From contig JAUCEF010000008.1 of the NCBI GenBank assembly GCA_033558025.1, positions 682,001 to 746,000 of the forward strand: a DNA stretch of 64,000 nucleotides, written 5' to 3'. Source of the DNA: Phytophthora sp. 'mugwort'. Its lineage: Eukaryota > Oomycota > Peronosporomycetes > Peronosporales > Peronosporaceae. Position 1 is the stretch's first letter. Each line of letters begins with the position of its first letter. A program made the position numbers and the translations under genes. The notes below the pieces were generated by a model. It did no database searches. It had not been told where the DNA came from and saw only the letters and a program-made list of their open reading frames with translations. Of this stretch, positions 20,918 through 32,082 are shown one piece after another.

Positions 20918-23057
20918 ATGACCACACACGACTCACCCAAAAATCCTAAAGCCGATTACTCTGCGATGGAGCGCGGCAAGGACTTGAACAAGCAGCCGAG
21001 TTTGCCGATCATCGCCGCTGATAGCAAACAATACTCACAAGACGCGTGGGAGCCGTCGTCAGCCCGCTCGGGCGACTACGACAACGACTTGCAGTCCATG
21101 CCACCTCAATCGAAAGCGTCTTGGCTTCCGTCTCCGATACGGAGGCTCGTTCGCTTGTGGATGGTGTTGCGTTGGCAACTCACATGCAACATCTTCTCCG
21201 TGCCACTACCGTTCTTGACTTCAATGTTTGACGTCAAACTCGGTGGTCTTTGTTCACTCTCTCGACCTGCGTCGTGTTCATTCCCATACGACGATACGAG
21301 CTATCAATGACCGGGGAGTGGAGAGCACGGGCAACCCTCCCACCTATGGCCTCTTGGTCGTCTTCATCCTGATAGTTCGAAGCAACTCCGTTCTCCTCGC
21401 ACTGACGGGCATCTCTTACCGTTGGCAGCTGCACCAACTCCAGAGATTAGCCGGTTGCATCATCCGACGTCCGGATGTTACTCAGTCAGGTGATTGCAGT
21501 TGAGCTGCTTGCTAGTGGCTTGGAGGCAGCGGCCAGATCCCAAGCTCGATCTTATCTGGTATTGAGGGTTGAACCTACCTGTTCATGTGTATATGCAGAT
21601 AAATGCGGCTGGATGTAGCGCAAGTTGAAGAAGAGCACTAGGAGAGTACTCTAGGAAGAAGTCGTGAACCAGGGCTTTGTCTATCTGATCAATATCACTC
21701 ACTTTCCAATTTACATATCACCGAGCAAGACTCCAGGAACCAAGCGCAAGAAGGATCGATATCCTAGACTTACGAGCGCGTGTTGTTCTACCATAAGGTC
21801 GCTGCGCTAGTCACGATCATTCTATCGGCTTTACATGGCCTCGTGTACATTATCGCATACGATAATGGTGAGATCTTTGGAGAGGAAGACATAGTGCTCA
21901 CGGGGACGGTGACATTTGGTGCGATGGTGCTCGTGCTCGTGTTTTCGCTTGGAGTTATACGCCTCGGGTTATTGAGTTTTGCTTACGTACCGTTTGGATC
22001 CTATTCATCGTCGTGCTCGGTTTGCTATCATACATGGAGCTTCAACGGCTCTGATCGGCGTCATCCGTGGGGAATCAACACGGCATTCCGCCATGCTACC
22101 GTCCTCGCGCTTATGCTCGTGGCCCGATGGTTCGAGGGAAGAAGCATACATTGGAAGACTCGTCCGCCAGTGTCGTACCCATCAATATGGGCGTCATAGC
22201 ACGCGACCAAACCACTGTCTCGACACTACATGGTGACCTTGTTCAAATTCAGTTTCCCCGTGTGCGTAAGGCACTGGGGGAGTCTTTAGCTATGACGCGG
22301 GACAGTACGGCTTCCTATGCGTACCGATTATCTCGAATCTGCAGTGGCATCCGTTCACGATTTCGTCAGCACCGCTTGAACCAATAGTGACGTTCCACAT
22401 CAAGGTACATGATGACTGGACTACAAACCTCCAGTCAATGGTAGCAGTTGCTTCACGTGGGGCGGAAGTTACTGCACCTTTTGACGTGCTAGTGGATGGG
22501 CCATATAGAGTTTCTATTGACATCGAGACTGCCAGTACGTACTCACACTTCGCGCTGTTCGCCAGTGGTATTGGTGTCATTTTTGTGCGTTTGAGCGTTA
22601 ACTGGCTGCATCACGAAACTTACCACAATGGTCGTTCAATATCGAGTGCGTGCGCTTTGTCTGGTCGGTCCAAGACCGCGAGGTGGTTCAGCGTCTCGTC
22701 CTCGGTGAGTCCAACAGTGCTGGTGAGCCCAAGGGCAAGAGTTTCTTCCCGGATGGCATTATTAACGCCCGAGGTGGTGTTTCTCGAGTGAAATCCATCT
22801 CACTCGGTCGGAACGCGACGGAGTCTGCAGACTTGGAACGGCGTCTGGAGAGTAGTCTCCGTTACGGCGCTCGTCCGGACATTGCCGCGATGCTGCGTAC
22901 AATCGTTGAGCAAGCCAAGCAGAACAGTAAGAAGCGTGTCGCTGTAGTGGTCTGCGGGCCTTCGGGAATGGTGCATGATGTGATCAACAGGAGTCTGTCC
23001 CTGTCCTTGCAGAGGAAAGTGAGCTTCAACGTGGATAGCGAGGTGTTCGAGTTTTAG
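20918..23057 (+). pseudogene. Ferric reductase / NADPH oxidase-superfamily protein, broken
   Basis: This was a flavocytochrome that moves electrons from NADPH via FAD and haem across a membrane. A soluble N-terminus (20918-21190) is followed by hydrophobic segments such as GLLVVFILIVRSNSVLLALTG (about 21346-21410). The haem-binding pair of histidines is seen in LFYHKVAALVTIILSALHG (about 21784-21840), with a second histidine helix remnant (AIIHGAST) near 22025. The FAD motif HPFTISSAP occurs near 22350-22375, the pyrophosphate-binding GPYR near 22498, and ASGIGV of the NADPH site near 22563. The C-terminal VVCGPSGMV lies near 22945-22975, and the frame stops at 23055-23057. The parts fall in all three frames, with at least six shifts, so it is a pseudogene or badly sequenced. 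In intact relatives this family supports iron uptake or superoxide production. Confidence 0.8.
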
Positions 23058-24005
23058 TGTGAGGTATACATGTATTGTTAATAAGTTATATATTTTGGAA
23101 ACTTGCTCGACTTCATAGAGCTCTGTTTTACATGAGAGTGGCAGCATTGGTATGCACCAGTTTCAACCCATGCAGAGCAGAGTACAAGCCATCTGAACAG
23201 CATTGACAAATCAACGTGCAGTGTTCATTCTCGTCACTCGGACTTACTATTATATTCCGGCTACGGTCGTTGTATCTTGGCGCACGTGAATTACAGTGTC
23301 GGCGTCAAGGATTCAGTGTAAATTTACCGTAATGATAAAGCGTATAAACTTTTATTTTTAGTGAATCCTTAGCGCAACTTCCATACTTCTGATTGACTAT
23401 TAAATCACTACTACATGCAGTCAGTTGCTGCGTGCTTATCTTTACGACTTTTCCCGGTACAGTGAGACCTTTTGTGACTTCAACGCCACTGTTACTACAG
23501 TGTTGTAGACTAATAAAATAATATGGAGAAAGCAGGGAGCATTACGCGGGTCAGCTGGCCCACGAAGCACTGAATGGCGTCCAGCTCGACGTTAGACTTG
23601 TTATTCGCGTTATTCTTGAACATGTTTGTGGGTGAATACGTGTCCGCCAATTTTCATGTCCATTGAAACAGAAAAAAGCGCTGACTAATACATTGGGCGC
23701 CTTCCAAAACCCAGCAAAATGGTTTTGTCGCGATTCTTTAATGCCATGTTTAATGTTAGGGATAGGTAGCATTAAACGCGGGAATGTAGACCCCTAATGA
23801 GAGTGTCCTACCAAAACCTGATAATAATTTAGGCTTCCAGATTCCAAATATGTAGAGGTTGAAGGGCGCGGAAAGCTGCACCAAGATCGCCCCCAGTTCA
23901 TCTTCCATATCCTTCACGCCCCAACAAACAACTAATGAACGACTGCGGCCTAGTTATGGCTTGTAACGGCTGTCTAAGGCACGAGAGAAGCAACAGGCTG
24001 CTCCT
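23058..24005. other. No gene seen; contains a repeat fragment
   Basis: No supported gene. On the minus strand at about 23551-23790 lies a sequence containing GCTGGGTTTTGGAAGGCGCC, which recurs at 29836-29855 on the plus strand. The two places are probably copies of one interspersed repeat. Confidence 0.45.
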
Positions 24006-25249
24006 ATGGACCTACGAGAGAAGCTGACCGCGGAGTTGCTCCGGGCAGAGCGCCGCCGGTTGCTTCGCGTCCGTCATTACGTCACCAACGACATATTGAA
24101 GAACCCTGAGGACTCATCTTGGATGGATCTCTGGCGGAAGGGCACCGCTAAGAACTGGCTCAACATGACGAGTCTTACGCGGTATACAAGGAGATACTAC
24201 TGCTATATTTGTTGTCTGCTACACTGCTAACGCTAGCATTTGTTGTGGTGTACGCCGCGTATTGTAGATCGTCGTTCTTGGATCTGTTGGCACGTTTCTC
24301 TCAGTTTCCCAAGATTCCGTGCTGTAGTCCATTAGGCGGACGCCCTCCCCGCCTGCGCCATATCCACCAGATCCTAGGCTTGTTGTTGGTCGGTCTACTA
24401 CGTGGGGTCAATGCACCACAAAGACGTGTGTCTGACCTTCGCGGTGCCTCCTGCAACGATGAGCCGCGTCTTAATTCAGGCAGAGGCGTCACTAGAGAAG
24501 GCGCCGCGAGATTTCAGGCCGGCACGCATTTGCTGGCGATCTCCCACTCCAGAAAGCGTTGGCCAAACTAATCTTGTTGCGATCGCCTCTTTTGCCTTTC
24601 ACGTGGGGTTCATCAATCTTAAAAACTTTGAGGTGGGCAAATGTCAAAGTCGTGAGCGCTTAGATTATATTATCGTTAACGCTTACGCTCTTATTGTTTG
24701 TGAGGCAGGTCCAGCAGCCCTACGAGTCTGATGTGCAAAATGCATTCTACAACGGTGGCTGCATGCTGTGTATGTGACCGACACATTATGTTTTAGCGCG
24801 GATGGCCTGATTGTGTGGGCCAAACACAACTGCCCGGGAAGCTGGAACGACGCAGTCAACTGCCTCGGATTCTGGACTCTCGACTCTGCCCTGACCAGCG
24901 CTACGGCGTCATTGCAGACAGCGCATTCCCATGCTCACATGAAATGACCGGACGGATAATGACACCGCTCAAAGATGGCGATCTTAACCGTCTGCTGCCG
25001 TCGGGCCGATGTGTAGTCCTAGAGCTGTCCGGCGCTATAACCTCGGTTTGGCAAGCGGCAGAATGGGGGATGGGATCCGTCGAGAAGGTGTACAATAGAG
25101 CGCTCATGCCGATACCTGCGGACAAGATCCGACGTGGAACAAGACTAGAGAATCTTTTTCGTATATGTAACTATCGTGTTCGCGCTGTCGAAGTTAGTCA
25201 GATACGAACCACTTTCTTGTACGGTATTCAGGATAAGCACCACATGTAG
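24006..25249 (+). pseudogene. PIF/Harbinger-type DDE transposase, frameshifted
   Basis: Segments in order: a basic helical N-terminus (MDLREKLTAELLRAERRRL, from 24006); SMHHKDVCLTFAVPPATMSRV (about 24405-24470); HVGFINLKNFEVGKCQSR (about 24600-24655); LIVWAKHNCPGSWNDA (about 24815-24860); RYGVIADSAFPC (about 24900-24935); QAAEWGMGSVEKVYNRAL (about 25050-25110); and ICNYRVRAVEVSQIRTTF (about 25165-25215). This is the DDE_Tnp_4/Harbinger arrangement. ADSAFP carries the second aspartate and QAAEWGM the glutamate. The first aspartate site, expected as GFIDGKN, reads GFINLKN, so it is probably lost. At least three frame changes are present. The neighbour on the opposite strand is a Myb/SANT-like gene, the usual second gene of Harbinger elements. 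Confidence 0.8.
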
Positions 25250-26883
25250 TTGTCCGACGACGTGTTATCTCCTAGTAAGTCAAAGCGAATGCATACCTTA
25301 CATAGCCTATGGGACCCTCCCTTGCTGGTATTACTGTCGTTTCTGCAATGCCGTGAACAAGAGCACCATCTGCTCATGGATTGGCGAGCTTCCGTTCGAT
25401 CCAGTTCAAGTCGTCCCTCGTGCCTGCGTCGCTCCTCTTCTCGTTCGTTCTCCCATCTAGCAGTTTGCGAAGCCTCTAGTCTAGCTCGTTCGTCTTGGGC
25501 AGGTTTAGCAGCTTCCAGTTCGAAGCGCCGCTGGGCTTCCGCTGCCGCCAAATCCTCGCTTCTACGCGTTCAAGTTCTTCACGATATTCGCGCAGTGGCT
25601 GCCTCTTTGGCCTCCCTCTCGTCTCGCCGACACTTTTCGTCCGCGATTTCTTTGCGCTCCGAGTCTTGTCGGAAGAGCAGAATCTTCTGGGCCATGTCGT
25701 TCTGGTCGCCCACCTCCCCTTTTGTCGCCGCGGATAATGGCTTTTCCATCTCCGCTCAGTGTACGGTTCGCCGTCGCCCTTTTGGCCCGATTACAAATGG
25801 CATCTTCTCCCTGCCCGACGACCGCTTGACGAGGTTTTCGATGTTATCGCGGTAAACACCGAGGTCGCGTCCGCCAAGTCGAGCGAGAGACGAGCTGAGT
25901 CTGGGGTACTTCTCTTGCTCCATGGTGTCTGAAGCTACTCTCCCCGGGGCTCTAGTAAGGGGTGTTCCGCCGGGCGACGCCACGGTGTCAAGCATAGGGC
26001 GTTTTGCCTGGTGTGGGCGGCCGACGCTTTTGCGCGCGGAGGTGGATGAGCGCTCGTTGCTAAATTGAGCTCGTGATCTGGGCTTGGTAGTCGGCGTAGC
26101 TGCTTCGTCCGCGAAGTCGTCCACCGCGACCTGGGTCTGCTTCTCCTATTCGTCTTTTGGGTTTATCCATGAGTCTGACAGCTCCAGCTCCGTGACTAGT
26201 CTGGCAGCGACAACCTCGCCAGTGCTTGTAAGGATGGTACCCGTCAACGTTTAATAGTGCGCGTGATCGGCGGCTTCATCGTCGAGCTGAATAGGAGGGT
26301 CGGGATCTTCGGACAAGTCCTCCTCCTCATCTGCCACAACAGCATCATCCACCTCTCCACTCGAGCGGATATGTCCTGCAGATACTTCACGCTCTCCGTT
26401 CTCATTTGGGGCATCTCGTGGGTTGAGACCCTTAGCTCGGATGGCATTCCCCACCGCAGCAACCACGTCTTCGTCGTCAGCGTCGTCATCGGCACCGTCG
26501 AACGTAGTTCTGCTGGCGTGAGCCCTTCGATGTTTGCTGGATCTCTCGTGCCCAAGCTACGTGCACGGGAACCCCCCATGTCCGTAGGCTTCTTCTTGCT
26601 GTACAAATCCTTAAACTTCCGGCGGATTTGGAAAGACTCGAAGTCCCGCTCGGCCCAGTGCAGTGGCATCACGTTGTTGTATATCACGCCGATCCGTTCC
26701 CAGTGATTCTTGCCCAGCGGCTTTACTTTAGCTGCCACATTGCAGAGCAGCAACAGGTCCTCGTCCGAGTAGTTGCTGTACCCCTTCCTGCGCCCCTTCT
26801 AGACATTGCATTACAGAGCAACACACGATACGGTCATCAACGGATTAGACGATACGAGCCCGCCGTCATACCTTCGGTGGCAT
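25228..26883 (-). pseudogene. Myb/SANT-like (DUF6818-type) DNA-binding protein with C-terminal coiled coil, frameshifted
   Basis: On the minus strand the start MPPK (ATG at 26881-26883) is followed by a 73-nt intron (26799-26871, GT-AG). The next exon has KGRRKGYSNYSDEDLLLLC and KPLGKNHWERIGVIYN, a SANT/Myb-like fold. It continues with RRKFKDLYSKKKPT, an acidic linker, a basic Ser-rich part (26124 to 25756), and a highly charged, Arg/Glu-rich coiled coil (about 25400-25550). Frame shifts occur near 26570, near 26500 and in the C-terminal half. Such proteins in oomycetes are often transposon-linked. This copy converges tail-to-tail with the Harbinger transposase at 24006-25249, which supports a two-gene Harbinger element. 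The C-terminal end is not certain. The domain name is from pattern memory only. Confidence 0.65.
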
Positions 26884-27790
26884 TTTTTCCTCCTTGGCGT
26901 ATTTGCAAAGTGAGCTCCAGGAAAAACCTCCGCGGCTCATATTACTTCGGGTTTGTATGAGTAACTGAAGAACCTAGAAACACGAGGTGTTCTGCAAGGG
27001 GAGGATGGTTCACGGCTGACAGGGAGCGGTACACCCCCGCCAAATGTCGTCTGGCCTAAACGCTTCGTGTTTACGTGTGGACAAGACGACAGCACTGGAG
27101 TCGCAGACGCCAGTGTAGCGGCTTCGTATATCCATACTCACTATCCCATCCTTTGCGACTAACGATCTCCTTCTCGTCAATTCGACGCCTCTCATGGATT
27201 CTGTCTGCGCAATAGGTGCTATCTGTTCCATCCCACTTAGGCGCACGGAGCACATTGATCATGAAAGCTCTCATTCAAGAGAGCTCTAACGGCTTGCTAG
27301 CTGTCGTCAGATCTACGATATAGCAAATGTGCCGGCCTTCGAGGGGTTTGGTCAGGGGCGCCCGACACCCAAGCTATCAGAAGGACACACGAGCTCGCAA
27401 ACCAAGCCTTCGGTCAATCTGCGGGGCCCATTATTAGATACCTCGTCGTGATATGCCGACGCATGTTGCAAAATCAGGAGAAGGAGCAAGTAGGGCGAGC
27501 TCCGAGTCTTCAAACGAAATCCCGGCTCAAATTTAAATATTACACCACGCCGGAAGAGCGGGCGACGGAGTCGTGAAGATGTATTCGAGAGCTACCAAAA
27601 GCAGAAACTATAGCCATCTCCGAATACAATAAATGTCCCCCTTCGAACACAAATTATCTACGCAGACGACATCAACAACAGTCCGTTTCAGATGCACTCT
27701 GCATTACATACAAGCAAACCCTGAGGTTCATTACACGTATCTGTGATACCCGTTGTGATATCCCTTCATCCTGTAATGTGAGTAGCAAGC
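26884..27790. other. No clear gene; short minus-strand frames
   Basis: Two overlapping minus-strand frames (27010-27274) show no recognised domain. The region lies between the Myb-like gene and the SET-domain remnant and probably includes element ends that I could not define. Confidence 0.4.
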
Positions 27791-28760
27791 TCACGTAGGA
27801 CCGATGTCGTTCAAATGCTGCAAGTGGCGGTGCTGGCAGCCAGACCACCCACAACGGCATAGGAACCAGAGCGACGATCCGTACGAGACCATAGTTCGTC
27901 GCCTGGAAACATCGCGGATCGTCACCGCAACAACGGTGAGCCGACGTCCAACCATGACTTCATGAAATCGAGCATTTGGGTTGCAGTGATGGTTCACGAA
28001 CCTCATCGTGCCACCCCATCGATCCCCGCGTAAACGTCGTTCGTGGTCAGGGTCCCTAGGTGCATGCGGTAGCCGTCGTTAGGCATCTGCCTTGAACAGG
28101 GCGGCCCGAACACCATTTGGTGACCCAGGTATTGACCCATCTCCTCGCGTGCGGGAATGGGGTCGGTCGACACCCCACCATATTCACCAGCGAGTTGGCC
28201 CCGAACGAGGTATAACTTGGGATTTTCCTGCAGCGAATTGCCGCAATTTTTTTCAGCTGAACAGTTTTGCTCGCAGCAATAGTGGTTTGGACGATAATTC
28301 TTGCACGAGGGAGACTTGGATCGCCTTGTAGCCGCAGGGCCCGCCTATAGGAACACGAGGGAACTTTTAGCATCGCGGATTGAACATATCCTTGATGAAT
28401 CCAACAAACGATGGCCAACTGGCAGGCTCCCAATCCGTAATGCGTGGCTTGATACGCTTCTCTCGCAGGCACACGAACCTTGTGATCCACAGGTAGATTC
28501 GCTTTCAGCAGACTCTTGCGATGCCGCTGCATGCGAGACCACCATTGCGGTTCCTGAGGCGTTACGTTGTATCCTTCCGCCGAGGCTAGGGACTCAACCG
28601 GACCGATGGTGATGGCGGCCTTGGGGCTTATTCGTCGCACGGCAGGCTGCTTGGTAAACCCGACGAATATTTCCTCGACGACGACGGTAGCCATGGCGGC
28701 GATACTGTGTGTTGAGAGACACGGCCAGATTCCCACGAATCCATTAGCGTGGCGTCCGTG
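27791..28760 (-). pseudogene. SET-domain (histone methyltransferase-like) gene, frameshifted
   Basis: On the minus strand an N-terminal part (about 28700-28300) is followed by VRGQLAGEYGGVSTDPIPA (about 28220-28160) and EEMGQYLGHQMVFG (about 28155-28110). Next comes MRFVNHHCNPNARFHE (28006-27960), with the SET signature RFVNHxCxPN, and finally the post-SET cysteines CRCGWSGC (about 27865-27845) after a degenerate SYG motif. SET enzymes transfer methyl groups to protein lysines using S-adenosylmethionine. At least three frame changes separate the blocks, so it cannot be translated as one protein. It might be a host gene fragment or a transposon-amplified family member, because SET genes are highly repeated in Phytophthora genomes. 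Confidence 0.65.
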
Positions 28761-30537
28761 TCGGCCGGAGAACTAACCGGGTCTATGCCGGTTCCCAAGG
28801 GACTCACATGTACGGAAGATAACTCGAGACCCCCTTACCATGAATGAAGCTTCAGTAGCTTCGTCTGACAGAGTAAAGTCCGACAGAGGCAATGGCGTCA
28901 TGGTAGCCCCGGGATAGTCCGTCACGTAGGGAACGTGGATGATCCACTCGGTCTCATGATCGCGCAAATGGAGGTCGTTATATTTGATGCTCTTGGACTT
29001 CGACGGTCGACTGCCAATCCTCTCTCCTCGTCCTCCAACGTGCGCCGCGACCTCGCCCCCCCCCCTCACCAAAGCGTAGCTACATATAGCACATTCGACA
29101 CCTCATTAGTGTATAATCTATGGGTTCGCACGTCGTACAACCGTGAGCAGCGCTGGGAACACAGTCTTACGCGCTTGGCTGCGGGGCTGTAACCGCTGGC
29201 GCTTCCCCCTACTCCAGTCATCTCATGCATCATCTTCCCCGTGAGCACGTTTCACACGTGTCGTGTTCATGAGGGGATCCACCTATATCAAAGCACACAG
29301 ATTTCCCTCAACAGAGGTCTTAACGATCAGAGTGCAAGCTAGCTAACCAAAGGGGGAAGGGTAGTGCAGATGGTGATGGGCTCTGCGAAACAAAAACAAC
29401 ACCTCGTAAAAAGACCATCAGTAGTAGTCAAGCAGCCGCGACAGCACGTACCACTCTTCGTGTACCTCACGACGCGAATAGGGAAATCACCTGGGAATCT
29501 TGTACCTCGCTGCGCCGAATGCGAAATGCGCCGATGGCGGGAAAAACAGCGCTAGCGCGCGGAGCCTTTGAAGATCGCTTTTGATATTCAAATGACGGGA
29601 ATGATGATAATTGCCAAAAGAAGGTGTTGAAGTCGCTCTATACAAATACCTGTTCAACATTTTATGCGGTTGCTCTTTGAGAGATTCTAAATTTGGCCTC
29701 ACTAAACGAGATCCGGGCATTAAGAAACTGAATTGTTTGGTGAGACGGGTTTTGTTGAAAATGAAACAACTGCTTTTAATGATGGTAGTTTAATGCGACT
29801 TTTAATGCTCGGGTTAGGGTCGCATTAAAGCGTTTGTGCTGGGTTTTGGAAGGCGCCTATTGCCAGCACGTGACCAGAAGCTTCGCGTATGCTCGCACCC
29901 GTGAGCTGGAGAACATCGTCAAATTTATTCGGTTTCCAGATTGGAGGGTATATTGACAATGATTTATAACACAAGAAAGCTTGCAGGTACCTCAAATTGC
30001 ATCGGTGTAGCGTCATATCCTGACAGGAATTACTATGTGTTTGTTGAGTTATTAGCCAGCAAAGTCAATAAGTTTGTTTTCACCCCATCTTTTACACCCG
30101 ACCATTTCAGCGAAACAGCCGGTAAATGCGCAATGTGACACAAAAACCCGCTCTTACATGTACCTTGCAGTCACATTAAGTTTTTGCCAGGGCTTAGGCT
30201 CGTGTCTCGATCTCCTCACGGATGAGCAGTCACTTTGAATGCTCATGTAATCATAGTGTTTCCCTACGAATCTCCGTCACCTATGCGGTTACAACAGTGA
30301 AAACTACCAGCCATTTTTTAGCTAAGGTATTGAAGATTGCTCGGACATCAGCCGACGAAGACATCCGCCAGCAGTTGCCGACTGGAGCTCTATCGGATCG
30401 TAAATGAACTCCACAACAACACATGGATGGCTCAAGCTCAGAGATTCCCGTCTTTAGCAGATCCACCCAACCATGTGGTGCCGTGGGAATCAAGACTCTT
30501 GATGCTGTCAACGGAGACCATAGGGCTCTGGTCACTC
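28761..30537. other. No supported gene; contains a repeat copy
   Basis: Contains many short frames. A 100-codon minus-strand frame at 28773-29072 may be the upstream exon of the SET remnant, with a possible GT-AG intron of about 55 nt. A poly-C tract lies at about 29056-29068. The repeat fragment seen at 23697-23716 recurs at 29836-29855. Confidence 0.45.
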
Positions 30538-30549
30538 TTCATTTATCAG
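30538..30549 (+). promoter_or_regulatory. Initiator-like element before GH10 gene
   Basis: CTTCATTTATCA lies about 20 nt upstream of the ATG at 30568. CATTTATCA differs from the oomycete initiator core CATTYYNCA at one position. The distance fits oomycete leaders. This is suggestive only. Confidence 0.3.
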
Positions 30550-30567
30550 CACGAAGCGAAGAGAAAG

Positions 30568-32082
30568 ATGAAAAGTTTCCTACCTCTGACGATCGCGAGT
30601 CTGTCGTTGGCGACTACCAATGGCGCCCTCCTGTCTTCGACCTACAGTGGCATCAAAGGGCTACACGAGCTGGCCACGGCACAGGGCAAATACATGGGCA
30701 CGGCCACGGACAACGGAGAGCTCACGGACACCTACTACGTTGCGGCGCTCCAGAATATCAGAGACTTCGGCATGATCACCCCTGGAAATGCGATGAAATG
30801 GGACGCTACCGAGTCGACGAAGAACACGTTCACCTACACGAAAGGAGACGCTATTGTGACTCTAGCCGACGCTATGGGTGCTAAAGTCCGTTGCCACACG
30901 TTGCTATGGCACTCACAGGTCCCCGAATGGGTTCACAGTTTGAGCAAAAACGACATGTTAAGTGCTCTAGAGAACCATATTACGAAGGTCATGACCCATT
31001 TTGGTGATTCGTGCTACGCTTGGGATGTGGCGAACGAGGTCATGGGCGACGACGCCACATATCGCAAGTCATTCTGGTACAATACGACGGGCACAGACTT
31101 CATCACGACGGCGTTCAAGACGGCCAATGCGGTTAAAAAGTCTCTTGGTTTGAGTACGAAACTCTACTACAACGACTACAATACCAACACGGTGAACGCC
31201 AAGTCAACGGCGGTTATGGACATGATCCAGACCTTGTTGCTTGACAAAGACATTGGCATCGATGGTGTCGGTTTCCAGTCGCACTCGAGCTACTCGGACA
31301 CGGCGACGGCCAAAGACATGGTGACGAACCTTGAGCGGTTCACTGCTCTGGGACTCGATGTCGCCTTCACAGAGCTTGACGTCAAGACGAGTTCACCTTC
31401 ACCGTCCAACGAAGAACAGGAACAGCAGGTCACAGTCTACACGAACGTGGTCTCTGCATGTCAGCAGGTGAACAAATGCGTCGGCGTGACGATCTGGGAC
31501 TTCGCTGACACGTATACGTGGCTGGAGAACTCGGCTCCACTCCCCTGGTACCAGCCGAGCGGTAAGGGCACTTCTCTTGTGCGGAAGCGTGCTTATGACG
31601 GTATTGTGGATGGATGGGGAACTTCGAGCAGCAGCACGACATCTTCAGTCACCAGCACTGATAGCAGTGTCGCAGGCGAGGCTTCGGCGTCTGCTAGTAG
31701 CGCCGCCGAGACCACGAGCAGTACGAGTGGCATTGAAACCACCACGGAGAAAAGCAGCAGCATAGACACCCAATCGTCGACGGCGGCAAGCATTGGCACG
31801 GAAACTTCGAGTCCCGCTAGTACCACGAGCGGGACGAGTAGCCCCATCGGGACTGAAACCACGAGCAATATCGGCACTGCGGCGCCAGCTAGCAATGATA
31901 GTAGCAATACTGATATTGCCACAAGTACTACCAGCAGCAGCAATACGGAGACCAGCACGACTGAGAGCAGTAGTGACACTGAAACTACTAGCACTGCCGG
32001 TAGTAGTACCCAAACTCCGACTACTGGACAAACTGGCGCCTGCTCTCGTCATCTTCGCAAGAAATCTTTGCGACTGCTATAG
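30568..32082 (+). CDS. Secreted GH10 endo-1,4-beta-xylanase with Ser/Thr-rich tail
   Basis: A 504-residue enzyme that cleaves the xylan backbone of plant cell walls. The ATG at 30568 starts a signal peptide (MKSFLPLTIASLSLATTNGA). An in-frame extension to 30337 exists, but it would hide the signal peptide. The GH10 catalytic domain spans about residues 25-352. Landmarks: PGNAMKWD (73-79), RCHTLLWHSQVPEW (108-121), WDVANEVM with general acid/base Glu157, IDGVGFQSH (231-239), and FTELDV with nucleophile Glu269. Both glutamates are present. From 353 the protein is Ser/Thr-rich (mucin-like, about 140 residues) and ends in a basic cluster; this tail probably works as a glycosylated spacer or wall-associated region. 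The frame is intact and has no intron at the two positions interrupted in the paralogue at 3383-4686. Confidence 0.95.
   Translation: MKSFLPLTIASLSLATTNGALLSSTYSGIKGLHELATAQGKYMGTATDNGELTDTYYVAALQNIRDFGMITPGNAMKWDATESTKNTFTYTKGDAIVTLADAMGAKVRCHTLLWHSQVPEWVHSLSKNDMLSALENHITKVMTHFGDSCYAWDVANEVMGDDATYRKSFWYNTTGTDFITTAFKTANAVKKSLGLSTKLYYNDYNTNTVNAKSTAVMDMIQTLLLDKDIGIDGVGFQSHSSYSDTATAKDMVTNLERFTALGLDVAFTELDVKTSSPSPSNEEQEQQVTVYTNVVSACQQVNKCVGVTIWDFADTYTWLENSAPLPWYQPSGKGTSLVRKRAYDGIVDGWGTSSSSTTSSVTSTDSSVAGEASASASSAAETTSSTSGIETTTEKSSSIDTQSSTAASIGTETSSPASTTSGTSSPIGTETTSNIGTAAPASNDSSNTDIATSTTSSSNTETSTTESSSDTETTSTAGSSTQTPTTGQTGACSRHLRKKSLRLL

Noticed and set aside
30337..30567. N-terminal extension of the xylanase
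   Set aside because: Would bury the signal peptide; the initiator-like element lies inside it.
31593..32052. Minus-strand frames of about 135 codons, Leu/Val-rich
   Set aside because: Antisense of the Ser/Thr-rich tail of the xylanase; composition explains them.
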